DNA of 64,000 bases from Eucalyptus grandis (lineage: Eukaryota > Streptophyta > Magnoliopsida > Myrtales > Myrtaceae), in assembly GCF_016545825.1 (NCBI RefSeq), contig NC_052614.1, forward strand, positions 7,148,559-7,212,558, read 5' to 3'. Shown here one piece after another: positions 46,740-59,384 of this stretch; position 1 is the first letter of the stretch; every line of letters starts with the position of its first letter. A program made the translations under genes and the position numbers. Under the pieces are notes generated by a model. The model saw only the letters and a list, made by a program, of their open reading frames with translations, had not been told where the DNA came from and did not search any database.

Positions 46740-47510
46740 TAAGAATCTCCTAAATTAGAATTGAAGACTTTTGAAGAATTATGTACTGATATAAGACTCT
46801 TAATAGAAAAACATAATGTCATAGTCCCCGAGGCCTTCTCACAATGTTAGACATGATTGGCTAAGATCAATGACCATAATCTTCTACTGTATTTTCGCCA
46901 AGCAATCAAAGATATATCAACATCATTCCTTTCTTTTTTTCTTTCGAATATGGACATGTATGAACGCGTGACCTTGAAGTAGCATCACCACCAAATGGTC
47001 ATAGATGTGTCCCCCAATTTCCTAAACGCTGCATGTCAACTTCAAAAGCTTATGCTATAGTCTTATTTGGGCTTGCACATTACCTAATTCTTCAGGAGGA
47101 TTATTCAACTTTATGGATTGTGTTAGGAAGATGCTTGAGTGCATTTAAGATTAGTCTTCCTACCAAAATAGTCACAAAATTTCGAGCATATGAATCTGTT
47201 GTATCATAATTGAAGTTTTTAAAAAAATTATGTATTGCTGTTAGACTCCTAATAGATAAATGTAGTGTCATAGTCCCTGAGGCCTTCACACAATATTAGA
47301 CATGATTAGCTATGACCAATGACCATAATTTTCTACAGTACTTTTGTCGAGCAACAATTAGAGATATATCAACATCATGCTTTTCCTTTCTTTTCGTATA
47401 TGGACATGTGTAAAAGTGTGACCTTGACCTACATAGACGAAATGTGTCATCACAAAATGGTCCCAAGCTGTATCTCGCAATTCCCTAAAAGCAGCATGTC
47501 AACTTTAAAG
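46740..47510. repeat. Two tandem units of the 3.4-4.0 kb repeat
   Basis: Units of about 430 bp start near 46,755 and 47,190, each with AATTATGTA.TG, GTCATAGTCCC.GAGGCCTTC and GCAGCATGTCAACTT or close variants. This is the same family as 3420-4065. Confidence 0.8.
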
Positions 47511-47514
47511 ACTT

Positions 47515-47546
47515 CATCTTCTTCTTCTTCTTCTTCTTCTTCTTCT

Positions 47547-47597
<51 letters not shown>
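47515..47597 (+). repeat. (TTC)n-(TC)n microsatellite
   Basis: About 11 TTC units followed by about 20 TC units. It lies at the junction between the repeat and the gypsy leader. Confidence 0.95.
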
Positions 47598-47599
<2 letters not shown>

Positions 47600-47827
47600 T
47601 AGGCGTTCTCTGCTCCTGGTCACTCATACTACAATATCCTTACAGAACCCGCTTTCCAATTTCACACAGAATCGAAAACTGAGCGACCCACACAAAACAA
47701 ACTACCAATCAACTATCAATTACATGCATTAGCATAAGAAAAAGGTTTTTCCTACTAACTATCCCATAACCCATCGCACCTTATCACTCCAAACACTGAC
47801 CAGCTTTGATACCACTTCGGGTGGGGA
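47600..47827 (-). mobile_element. Gypsy leader with primer-binding site (truncated element)
   Basis: On the minus strand, PBS TGGTATCAAAGC (47,814-47,803) is 13 bp from the LTR end at 47,828, so the neighbouring LTR is a 5' LTR of a minus-strand element. The internal region stops after about 230 bp at the microsatellite; coding parts are absent. Confidence 0.75.
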
Positions 47828-48084
47828 TGTCATGCCCCGAACCTCAAGCGCGCACATCCCTCGGTGGTCGATCAAATTGCGACGTTCCCAGGTGCGTCAC
47901 CGACCCATTCATTTTATTGTGCATGCAGAAGTGAAACTAACAATCTCCAGATAACAACAAACATGAGATAGAAAAGCAGGACAATCAATTTCAACAAACC
48001 ACACTTTATAAACATATCTAGTTTAAGTACACAACTAGTCTATGTACAAGAGCCTAACTCCAAAAAGAATAGCTACTGGGCCGT

Positions 48085-48408
48085 CTAGGCATTAGACTCC
48101 TCATCCATGGGCTCCGGGTCCACCACGACACCATCAGGAGTGTCGAGATCCATAGGATGCGCTGCCTCCCACTCCCCGGTCCTAATGGAAGGCCCGTCGA
48201 AACCCCGTAAGGGACCCTCCTGACCCCCTTGAGGGAAGTCAATGAACCATGCTGTGAATTGGTGAGGTACCAAATAGGGTAGGCCCTCATCAACCCATAC
48301 CACGGACTCAACTAGCTCCCGAGTCAGGGTGGTCTCAGGAATAGGGAGGAAGGTGAATACAAAATCCATCGTCTGCGGGACACCGTAACGGACGTGACGC
48401 TCCTCCAT
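48085..48408 (-). CDS. Short ORF inside the gypsy LTR (copy 1)
   Basis: 107 codons, MEERHVRYGVPQTMDFVF to a TAG, including VVWVDEGLPYLVPHQFTAW. The same position of the LTR at 59,818-59,385 encodes STVWVDVG and, in a shifted frame, VPHKYRVWYHRY. Shared position and motif in two LTRs suggest a formerly conserved small protein. Nothing is known to me about its function. The ORF is 3' proximal in the LTR, so it could be transcribed from an internal or upstream promoter. Confidence 0.45.
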   Translation of the reverse strand: MEERHVRYGVPQTMDFVFTFLPIPETTLTRELVESVVWVDEGLPYLVPHQFTAWFIDFPQGGQEGPLRGFDGPSIRTGEWEAAHPMDLDTPDGVVVDPEPMDEESNA

Positions 48409-48579
48409 CTAAGGACTTGTAAAATTGTAAACCACGACAGGGTGAGATGATGTCTCATCGAGTCTACACCTTAAACTCCGATTAGGAAGGTAATACACCT
48501 AGAGGCAGCCTAATCACACTCATCGCAGAAAACTTACCTCGCCTCAACATCTCCCTACACATCAGTACCGCTCATATAA

Positions 48580-48625
48580 CACACGCGCGCGCGCGCGCGC
48601 ACACACACACATACACACACATATA
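48580..48625 (+). repeat. Alternating (CG)n-(CA)n microsatellite
   Basis: ACACGCGCGCGCGCGCGC followed by (AC)n and ATACACACAC. This is a potential Z-DNA tract within the LTR. Confidence 0.9.
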
Positions 48626-51189
48626 TGCAGTAAATGCACTTAGCAATTAGAACGCTTCACTTTCATGCATCAATCAATCACAGGGGTCCCGATTATAAGG
48701 CCAAATTGTTATGACACGTCTCATTCTGTACCACACAATCTCCTCCCATAATCAGGCGTGGTTATATCAATCATCCACTCATTCCAATTAATGACGGCTC
48801 AATGAGCACAGCCAACTCAATAGTCGGCGGTCATCCGGTATAGCCGGGCGTTGTCTCGCCTTATCAAGCATGGCAACGTCTACATCTAGACGGTATTCCC
48901 GAAAGAGCATCGGCCTAACCTCCATTGCGATCAACATCTGTTGACAATGGGCATTCCCGAAGGAGCATTGTCCAGCGTAAAAGCTCATGACGGGTTCTCA
49001 TGACGTTCACACGCACATCCAATCCTGGCCAAGGACATTGTGCTTTGCACTCAAATGCCTCAATTTAAATAATGTGCTTGGCCTATTTTCTTCATATTAA
49101 AAACACCATGTAAAATAATCGTGTGTGGGCACATGGTCAGATCGAACCACAAAATGCAATACCTTACTTTTAAAAATCCCACGATTTTATATAGTACTTA
49201 AAAATACTTTTGGTGTCAAAACCCGACACCTGGTATTTTTCTAATTAAATATCAAAATTCCATATTTTTGAAATAATAAATAAAAATTCACCAATCAACA
49301 TCTAATTGCACAATTTAACACTCAATTGCACAAACCAACTACACCACAACGATCGGCACGAAATTCTAATGACCGGCTATCCCGGTATAATTTCCACTAA
49401 TTAATAAATAATTAAATAAATTTAAAAATAATTAAATAAATCACTAATTAAGCTATATACACTAATCTAACCACTTAATTGGATTAATTAAATTAATCTA
49501 CCTAGGCTAAATGTACACAACCTACTAAACTAACTAATCAAATCAACTAACCACCTAATTGGCCTAACTAACTAATCTAATTTAACTAAACAAGCTATAT
49601 AATTACACTAATCCCACTTAGTCTAATCTAAACCTCCCATAAGCATAATTAACCCCCTAATTAAGGTTTAGAAAGTAAACTCATCACTTTAACAAGCTGA
49701 TGAGTTCACAGCGACGGCGACGCGGAGGCGAGTGAGACTCGAGCTTACGGTGACGCCAAGGGAGGTTAGGAAGGGCCCAGAAACGGCCAAGCAAGCCTCA
49801 CGGCTCAAGCTAGCCTTTGGTTTTGTGGCTGAACCGAAGAAGCTGGTCGAGTAGCGGGACGGCAGGGCCAGCTGATGACGGCTATGAGTGACCAGGCGGT
49901 GGCCATAGGCGACCAGGCGGCAATAATAAGCGACCAGCGACGGTGGAACCGTCGTCGAGCTGGCGCAAGATGCAACTGGAGTCACAAATGGGGACGAGCG
50001 CGCGGACAGAGGTAGGCCGATGCTCAGGTGGCTTGGACGAGTGTGAGGCGGTCTGGCGGTGGTTGGATCGGCTATTGTTGGTTCGATAAGGGGTTTGGCT
50101 AGTTTGGAAGCTCTGGAAATGGAGTTTGATGGTAGAACAAATGAAGACGAAGATGAGGAAGAAGAAGATAGTGCTATAGCTGGAAGGGGGGGGACAAGAG
50201 CCTTCAATGCTCACCAAAATATCCTAAACACTTGAGTAGCTACCCCCACCAGCCTTCAGCCTCATCCAACAGCCATTTCCTCTCCAAATCTTCCTCAACA
50301 AGCCAAGCTTTGATGCTCAAAATGTTGCAACCCCCATGGCCAACGAATTTCACCCATTTCACCTTCAATTCCATTCAATTTCACTCCAATTGACTTCAAT
50401 TAAATTGCCATAATGCCAAGGTAGGAGCCCACACCAAATTCTTGAATTCACATCACCATTTGATCCAACCTGGGGACCAAAATTTCACTCAATTTAGCCC
50501 ATCCAAATTTCCCGGTTCAAAATCGCCCAATTTTGATTTTTTGCCAAAAATCCGGGTTTGCCTAAAATTCGTTGAAGGATGAGTCAATGTTTCTAAAATA
50601 AATCGTGACACGCCAGAGCTTTCGATTCCTGAAATTGGGTTCAATTTCGTGGTTAATTTCAACTGGACGCCATTTTAGCGTGACCTAACCTACTAGGTAG
50701 CTTTTAGGAATTTTTTAGCGCATTTGACCCATGGTCGATTATTTTCAATCCACAATATGCATATCTGACTCATAGGTAACTCTCGATTGTCGTGAAAATC
50801 TCGATGTTTCAAATACGAGCACAAGGTATAGAATCGACAGAAAAATCGGTTTAGTGTCGTTCGACATGAATTTTGCAATAAGGTGGAATCACCCACACTT
50901 TAATTACATGCCTCTATTGAATCAACTTATCTCCGGTCTCTAATCGATTTTAATGGTGCCGTATTGACCCTTGTAGATTAGCACGGTCAAGCTGTCGATT
51001 TCTGATCGAATTCTCAAGTCAGTCGCGTGTAGATTCCTTGACGACTTTACCTGATAGGTTAGTTATCTTGTGAGTGATCAGCTTAGAGAAAAAGACTATT
51101 GGCACGTCGATGAAAAGCCCATTCCATTTAGTCGAAAGCAGGGTTGAAAATCAGGATATCACATCATGGCCACGAATAAGGGTTGTAAT

Positions 51190-54100
51190 AGATAGATGCC
51201 AGCATTGATGTCAGTGAAAGACATTTCAAGGGAAAAAAACCTTACATTAGCAGCCTGTACATTGGAGATTATACCATAAAAGGGAAACATCAAGAAGGAA
51301 AACAATACTAAAAGAGGTGATATACGGCATGCAAGATTACATAAAGTGTTGCCTCAGCCTTGAAGCAAAGCTATGAAGTTTTAGCTCTTGGTCACAATTA
51401 GCTTCAAAGAGCTTGTCTTTCTGGGCAAGATCGCCAGAAAAAGTTTTGAGTCATTGATTCATATGTGGCTCCAAGCTTAGAGATTAGTCAATATAGATTG
51501 ACTAGAATTTGTGGCGAGATGTTGGTATTGCCATGATAAGTCTCAAGGAGCTTGTAAGATTACGCCAGCTCTTTTTCCTTCAAGGATAATGCTTCTTCCT
51601 GTTCCTCGATGGCCTTGATGGACTACACATTTGTCTTGTAAGCTGCTAAGGCAGGGTCGAAGGAGGCACAAAATTCATTGATGGCAACTTTCAAGGCGTG
51701 ACATGGTAGTGGGTAAGGCAAATTGGTCAAATATACAAGCGAATATTTGATTTCATGCTCAACCTCGGGAGCTTCACATATGACCTCATATCCTTCTTCC
51801 AACAAATTATATAGCATCACCCCTTTACTTTGAATATCACTATCGCCGATGGATGGGAGAGTCTTTTCTGCCGATGGGTTACTTGTTCCGACGGCATAGA
51901 TTCCTTTAATGGATAGTATGCCTGAAGAATGAGAGTTGTGCGGAGATTAAGTCGTCGATGTATCCATCAGGTAAAGGTGAACCTTTTATTAGCATCGATG
52001 GTACATCCTCCTCATATAGATTCGGTGCCCTCGGTCCCGTGAAAGGATGAGAATAACCATCGGATACTGAATAACCTTTGACATTACTAAGCCCGGGTCA
52101 CATGGGAAGGTAAAGACCTTGTATTCTTCCCACTGTCGGTCAAAGGCTTCAAAGCTAGATGGAGCCCCAAAGCAATTGAAGAATTCGAACCTCCTCAATA
52201 CATGCCGAGTAATCTCATTATAACATAAGAGGGCGGTCTTTTCTTCAGTCAAAGCAAGAAGAAAATTCATGGAGTAAACCACTGGCATGGGCGTACCTTA
52301 GGTTAATCTAAATTGATGGGTGCAATAATAGGGGTTATATACCTCAAAACTTGGAATGCATTGCTCCCCGAAATAGAAATCAGATATGAGGTGGATCGGA
52401 ACAAGAATACTCATCCAAAATCCGGACATGTCATTAGGGCTGCTGGAAAAGTGAATACCGCACCTGTGGAAGGAAAAGTTCTCCAAGGAAAGCAGGCAGT
52501 TGAGGAAGCATTGAAAGGCAGTATGCCCATTAGGGGCCGGTAGAAGTAAGTTACAAAATTTTCGAAGCCCAAATTCATCTTCAACTGGTGCTGTGTGCCC
52601 CTCTTACCAATGAACTGGAGTAATTTGAAGTGTGTAGCCTCTTGTAAGCAAAGGACATGCAAAAATGGGAAATATAAAGAACATATGAGAGTTTAAGTAG
52701 AGTACCTTGGTATGATTCGTCAGGAAGGTTGACGATGTAGCTATTGGGTTCCTCAAGCTTACTCGAACTAGGTAAAAGCTTAAGGGAAGAGTTAGAATTA
52801 CTCGGCGCAGGCAAAGGATTGCCATGGGAAGTATGGCTATTAGGTGTAACCAGAGCAGTGGAAGAATCAGGTTTAGTAGCCAGATGCTCCTGTTTCAATT
52901 TTATCTTGCGTTGAATTCGATCGACTGCTATTACAATACCCTCTTCATAAGGATCTTCGTTGGTCAAATTGACCCACCATGTCACCCAATCAGGAAGTTG
53001 ACCACGACAAGACTAGAAATCTCTTTGAAGATCTTGGGTTTATTTTGTGTACATGGTCTTGGTTATCTCAGCACAGCAAATTAAGGGCCTATGGTCTTCC
53101 AAATCATACTCCTTCCTCTTTGGTAGTGAGGAATCCATGGAGTAAGGAATGGGCATAGGAATGGCTTGAAAGAAGCCAAATTGTCTTGCATAATAATGAG
53201 GAGAATATACCTCAAAATCTGGGTAGAATTGACTCTTTGTGGACAGCCATAGTGGAAGATTTACTAAAGACAAGATACGAACCCAGAAATCTTGGAAAGA
53301 GTTGATGCTATCGGAATAAATAAGATAATAATGCTCTTCATTCTCATAGGTAAAAGGGATAAGTGCTGCGGAAGTCCTAAAACTTGTCACGAAAATGCAA
53401 TTGAGTCCTAAAACTTACAAAAATTGCAATTAAGTCCTAAAACTTGTCAAAATGATTCAATTGAGTCCTAAAGTTAACACCGTTAGCCTTTTCCCTTAAA
53501 AATGATGACGTGGCATTTTAAATTATTTTTTATTTTCCAGCTGGCTTTTTAAAATATTTTTTATTCAATTTTTTAAAAAAATATTTAAAAACTAAAATTC
53601 ATTTTTTAAAAACTGTTAAAAAAGAAAAAAAAGGGCAGAGGAGGCGGCCGCCCATTGCCGGAGTGACCGGCGATAGTCGCCGGCTGTCGCCCAACTAGGG
53701 TGAGGGTCGACGACCCTCGCTTGGCGCAGGCGAGGGCTTGCCGGCCCCAAGCGAGGGCGGGCGACCCTCACTTGACGCTGGTGAGGGCCGGCGGGCGAGG
53801 GTTGCCGGCCCTCGCGTGGGGCCGGCGAGCCCTCACCCTGGTTGGGTGGCGGCCGGCGACCGTTGCTGGCCTCTCCGGCGATGGGTGGCCACCTCGTCTA
53901 CCCTTTTTTTTTTCTTTTTTAATAGTTTTTTAAAAATGAATTTTAGTTTTTAAATATAATTTTTTTAAAAATTGAATAAAAAATATTTTAAAAAGCCAGC
54001 AGGAAAATAAAAATAATTTAAAATGCCACGTCAGCATTTTTAACGGAAAAGGCTAACGGTGTTAACTTTAGGACTCGATTGAACCATTTTGACAAGTTTT

Positions 54101-55250
54101 AGGATTTGATTGCACTTTTTGTAAGTTTTAGGACTCAATTGCATTTTCGTGACAAGTTTTAGGACTTTCACAGCACTTATCCCTAGGTAAAAAGTCAATG
54201 TCCTTATGATCAACTTCCAAGATGGCTTGAAAGTAACGAAGAAAGAGAGGAACATTCGATGGAGCTTTCTTGGGAGCGATTCAAAAGTCGGTAGCTTTGA
54301 AGGGGCCTTATAGATGCTGTGCTTGGCAAGAAATAGCATAGCAGGTCTCGAGAACCTAAATCAAAAAGGAATTCCAATTATAGCGACATCCAGGCTTGTA
54401 ATATCCAGAAAGGGCTAGAAATAGTACCACTCTTCTCGGCCTTCATAACTTATGAGGCATGTGCTAGCCCTCGATGCAAAGAAGCAAGGACTATTGGAGC
54501 TAAAGCAATACGCCTACCATGTGTGAGATTTGCAGCTATTTGAAGAAAATCCTTGTTCACCTTAAGCATGGCACAATAGAAAACATATCTTGATAACCAA
54601 TACAGCAGGAAAATGATACGCTCCTTTTCATCAACAGGGCCAGTATCTCTACGAAACAGCTCAAGGAATTTATTATGTGCAAGAACTCCATCCGAGATAA
54701 GAAAATCAATTCAATTGTGGGAAACTGCTCGACAGGACGGCTAAGTAATTGAAAATCGACTATGGTATGGATTGTCCAATAAGGTAACAATCATGGGTCC
54801 CCAAGATAAAAGGAAACAATTAATTAAGGGGGACTAGAAGCTTACTACAGACCCTACCAGTCCACGGTTCACGTCATAAGAAGACATACTGATCACGAGT
54901 GTCTTCTCAATCCCAGCATTTATCCAAGCCAGAAGGGTTGGTTCATCATCCCTTAGTCGAAGATACCATTTTATGAAAATCTGCTTAAAATGAAGGGAAC
55001 CCATGAATTGAGGAGAGGCTGAAGACAGAAAGGCATGATCGCGGAAATAAGGTATTTCTTTAAAAGAAATAAATTCAAATTTATTTCTTTTAAAAGGGGA
55101 CATAAGTTGACACCCAAATTTACCCCCAAAAACACGTGCTTGTCATGAGAAAGTTTTAAATGAAACATCCCGTTTTCATTCGCAAAATCAATGGAAAACA
55201 ATTTTCATAGAGGCTACTTGAGCCAAGCCTCGATGGGATTTTAGAAGCTA
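51190..55250 (-). pseudogene. Degenerate gene(s) resembling plant mobile domain (PMD) proteins
   Basis: Minus-strand pieces: 55,103-54,834, 54,790-54,557, about 54,340-54,193, 53,390-53,040, 52,985-52,581, 52,490-51,989 and 51,820-51,623. Two similar modules occur: FEVYSPHYYARQFGFFQAIP (53,220) and FEVYNPYYCTHQFRLTQGTP (52,345), each followed by a MPxxYSM segment. The pattern ..Y.P...ARQFG..Q..P recalls PMD (aminotransferase-like) proteins of plants. A helical tail (AIEEQEEALSLKEKELA, with stops) is at about 51,600. A serine-rich linker (SHTSHGNPLPAPSNSNSS) lies between the modules. A MULE at 53,356 separates exon parts. Stops in most pieces suggest a pseudogene or tandem pair; the family call is from memory. 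Confidence 0.5.
53356..54183. mobile_element. MULE-like element (family 2), perfect 9-bp TSD
   Basis: The target duplication TAGGTAAAA is identical at 53,347-53,355 and 54,184-54,192. Terminal inverted repeats run for about 190 bp (GGGATAAGTGCTG, then AAGTCCTAAAACTTGTCACG, with AGTCCTAAA repeated four times per arm). The core (53,640-53,900) is GC-rich with GCGAGGG/CCCTCGC units, flanked by AT-rich arms. 828 bp, no coding capacity. Confidence 0.95.
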
Positions 55251-56417
55251 AACTCAAAGTCGACGGGTGGGAAATTAATAACCATGTGTCAGGCTATGAG
55301 GATAATGTATTGGATTTGAAGACTAAGCGGGATTAGCACTAGAATTCAAGTGAGAATAACTGCTGTGAAAAATGTACATAAAAATATGGAATGGTTATTT
55401 GCTAGATAGGTAAGCTACACAAGCACCGTTGAAGGGTCAGGAAGTAATTGCTAAAGGATAAGGACGTCTAGGAGGAATGAAACTTGTGGAGATTGCAAAG
55501 AGTAGCGCCAAGAAGGAACAATTGACTGAAGAACATTGGCTCCCTATAAATGCCTCAGTTTCTCCATTAAGAGACCCCCCGCACATAACACAACAACTAT
55601 CTTTACTTTATCATATTTTAGCTGTAGCGTTCAGGTTTCTCGTTGTCGATTAGATTCGAGCGTGCATCTCTATCCGGTCCGACATTGTTGATTAAATTTC
55701 GGTGTTGTTCCATAAAGCTTAGTGTCGTTGATTAAATTTTGACGTTGTGTTTTCTATCTAGGAGTATTGTTGTTGATTATATTTCAACTTTACACTTAAA
55801 ACAAGTTGTGTAGTAAGTTAGATTCCGGCATAGTTTGAGTTCGAAGTGTAGACTATTCAACTATTTGTACTAGGTTACACAATTGATTGGATTCTAGTGT
55901 AGTTTGGCCCAAGGGTTGTTAGTCCTCGAATCATTTGGGTATTAGTTGTCAATGTTGTATATACAAGTTGAGAATAAAATTTCCCTTTGCATTTGACATT
56001 CTCTGTCCAAGCTCAATACAGAACCTAAGTTTCCTATAATAAAACCAACACGCAATGTTTGATGAAAGATTACTCACAGGAATCAAAACCGGTAAAACAA
56101 TTATAATTTTCTTCAATTAGTCAAAATTGGTAGTTCATTGATTTTTTTAGTATTTTGCAATTATTAACAATAACTTCCTTTTATACTTCGTAACTCGACA
56201 GGTCATAACTTGAAGTTCTCCAACAATTATAGTTTACCTGAAATAATCCGGATCTCTATAGCACGTCTAGTTAGTACTTCCCGTTTTTGTGGGGTAATTG
56301 AGCTATACAGTTCGAAACAAGGAATTCCTATCACTTAGCAATTAACTAATGGGATAGTAAGCTACTTGAAATTGTCATAAGGGACACAGCTTATAATTAA
56401 TAATTGACCATGATATT
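55250..56417 (+). promoter_or_regulatory. Possible promoter or LTR remnant with TATA box
   Basis: No gene. TATAAAT at 55,545-55,551 is followed by CTCAGTTTCTCC and a leader with repeated GTTGATTAAATTT/GTTGATTAGATTC motifs (55,655-55,780). This resembles an LTR R/U5 region or the promoter of a lost plus-strand gene. The 56,100-56,200 part is related to 17,300-17,400. Confidence 0.35.
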
Positions 56418-59091
56418 TGTCACGCCCCGAACCCTGGGCACGTGCACATCCCTCGGCGGTCGATTAAAAATGCGATGTCCCAGGACGTGTCACTGATCCA
56501 TTCTTCTTTTTTTTTCATCTTTCGATTAAGCACATGTGGAAGTGAATTAAATAAACACCCGGCCAATAAACAAACAATAGGGATAGTAAAACACGATCAC
56601 GATTTTCCCATAAAAACCACGACTTATTTATCCACCGTTGTCTCTAGGAAGTTTAATAGTTCAAGCCTTTCTACGGCCACTTCCTATCGATCCTCTCAAA
56701 ATCCTCAGCGATTAAGGTCACCCTAAACTTCGCTATCGCTAGGGCTAACCAAAAGGTGTCGCATCTCACGCCCACCATATCTGCACTCAGCAGATCTGCA
56801 CACTACGGCCTTGAAAAAGGTTAGCCCATGACGGGGTTAGATAAAATCTCAGCGAGTCAAAACCCTAAACCTCGATTAAGATGCAAATTCGCCCCGAAGG
56901 CAGTCCTAAGCACACACCATACATAACTTACCTCGCCTCGGTGCATACCTGCATGTTAGCTCAACACATATGCCATCATTCATGCAGCAAGCGCAGTTTA
57001 ATAACCGGAACACATCATTTCAATCATATGGGTCTTGATTATAAAGCCAAACCGTTATGACACGTCCCATATCGTGCCACACAATTTTGTCCCATAATCA
57101 GGTGCAGCTATCACAACCATTCAGGCGTGTTCCATTTATTACGATCCATCGGTCACGGCCAACTCAAAAGTCGGCGGTCATTTGGTATAACTGAGTGTCG
57201 TCCCTCCCCGTCGGGCATCGCATCATCCAGAAGCCCCACACAGGAGCATCGTTCCGAAATCCATCCACGAACGGCAACGTTTAGCATCCTTTGCCTAGAC
57301 GGCATTCCACACAGGAGCATCGTCCCGTGTATTCATACACATTAAGAGGGGTTCCACTTCGTGATCATGCGAGCACGTCATCAATCAACCCATTTCTTAT
57401 CTATCTCATTAGCCAAGAATCACAAAAATCCCTTTTGCAAATAACGAGCTAGCAACTCCCTTTTTTTTGGGGTTCAAAACTCTTGGAAATAAATTTGTAC
57501 GCGGTCACGTACTCAAAATCAATCGGTCAAACTTTGCACGCTTCTACTATAAAACCTTATTGTTTTATTAAGCACATAAAATTCGACGTCCAAACCCGAC
57601 ACCTTATTTATTTTCTATTTTTTTCCCAACCACCCCTTTTAGAACTAAATTGGGTAATCCCCCCTTTTTTTTGTTCAAAACCTTTGGAAAGAAATTCATA
57701 GGTGCTCATGTACTCAATATTAATCCACCAAACTTTGCACGCACTTAGTTTAAAACCTCATTGTTTTATAGAGCAAACAAGTTTTGGTGTCCAACCCGAC
57801 ACCTAATTGTTTTTCTAATTAAAAGCTCATAAGGTAATCTTTTGCAATAATAATAAACAACCACCATAGAATAACCATTCACATATTATCACACATAAGT
57901 CTTAAGCATGCCAAAAGTCAACCATATCACCAAATATGCATTGTCCAAGTAAGCACAACATCAAGAACAATCACAAAACCACTACCGGTCATAATCGGCA
58001 GAAACCGAGCCAGTCACACGTCTCCAAGTTTAATTCCAGAAAAATAATCAAAAGAGCTCGGAAAATTCTCAAATTTGAATATGTTATACATGACACTTAA
58101 ACGAAAATTTTTCATAAGACACCATAGCCCAGATCTTTCTATATTGAGAGTAGTAAATCGCCCAAACCATTACAAAAACTGTGTCAGTGTCCAGAAATTA
58201 AGTTTTCCAAAATTAATTTGGTTTGAGGTACAAAACTTGTCATTTTGATTTGAAATTTGACTATGTTAAACTAAAATATGTGATGAACAACTTTTATGAA
58301 GAAATTTTTTCAAAAATCGAACCCTAAGAGTTGATAAAAATCTTTTGCAAGTAACGAAGCTGAAATATAAATTTTTTTTAAATCCCTAAAATCTTGAGTA
58401 AAATATATGTCATAATTGAAGATTTCTAGAACATTTTTTAAGAAGAAAGAAACCTCAAAATCGTAGCACATTTTTTCCCAAAAAAAGGGCAAACGGCGAG
58501 CGTCCAACAAACTAATTCGGGAGAAATCCACTAAATCAAGCTAAATCACCCTCATTAGTACTAATCCAAGCAACTAGATCAGTAATAATCTATCTTAAGG
58601 ATAATCTAACCAAATTATATTAACAATAATCCATCTTAAGGCTAATCTAACTTAATACTAATTTAACTAAGCTAATTAGCACTAATCTAACCCCCTAAGC
58701 GCAATTAACAACCTAATCAATGATTAGGGAGTTAACTCACCGAATTAGGGTGGCGGCAGGTTCACGGCGACGGCGACGCGAAGGCGGTGAAGACCCGAGC
58801 CTACCACATCTCCAATGAAGCTCAAACGGCGAAGGAAATGGCTTAACAAGCTCACGGCTAAGGGCACGGTTCTGCTTGGCTTGGTTGCTGGTTGGTTGCT
58901 GGTGGTGGCATTGGACGCGAGACGGGTGGTTGACGATGAGGTGGTGGCTGTGGTTGTTGGCTGCGGGTTGCTGGTGCGGCTGTGGGCAAAGGTGAAGCTA
59001 TTGGCATGAGGTGGTTTGTTGGCTGAGGCATGAACGGTGATGCAAGAACAAGTGAGAAGCTGGAGGTGGTGGGTGCGTTATGCGGTGGAAG
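56418..59091 (-). repeat. Gypsy LTR B, interrupted by element A
   Basis: Starts TGTCACGCCCCGAACCC, similar to the starts at 47,828 and 59,092. It includes the GC-rich middle (about 58,740-59,090, GGTTCACGGCGACGGCGACGCG) and then is cut at 59,091 by the start of another LTR; its remainder should lie beyond the window. Confidence 0.75.
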
Positions 59092-59384
59092 TGTCACGCC
59101 CCGACCCTCGGGCACGCACCCATCCCTAACCTGGTTGACATAATAGCGACGTCCCATGACGCATCGCCTACCCTGTTCGTTTATAATACGCATGCGGAAG
59201 CATATATGAAATCCCTAGACAATAAAACGATGGGATAGGAAAGTGGGACTAAAACTTTGAACCTAAAAAACCATCACACTTATATACATTGCAAACCATA
59301 GTGCAAATATATACAAGGTACACTACCAAGCTAGGTCCTAATCAAACAAACTCAAAAAACAAAGTTTGAAGACAGGGGTGGGGT

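Larger units (their letters stand above)
47828..51163 (-). repeat. Long gypsy LTR (5' LTR, 3.3 kb)
   Basis: Plus-strand ends TGTCATGCCCCGAACC and AGGATATCACA. It is colinear along its length with 59,092-62,549 (for example TAGCGTGACCT.ACTACTAGGTAGCTTT near 50,680 and 62,080). The GC-rich middle (49,690-50,210) is the most divergent part. It contains the ORF at 48,408-48,085 and an alternating purine-pyrimidine microsatellite. Confidence 0.85.

Noticed and set aside
47319..47732. 137-codon plus-strand frame
   Set aside because: Its middle is a translated (TTC)n/(TC)n microsatellite (poly-Ser/Leu) and its ends are repeat DNA.
49689..50217. Ser/Pro-rich 172-codon frame in the 47.8 kb LTR and its counterpart at 61,189-61,658
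   Set aside because: Same LTR position but no protein similarity between the two; GC-rich variable segment.
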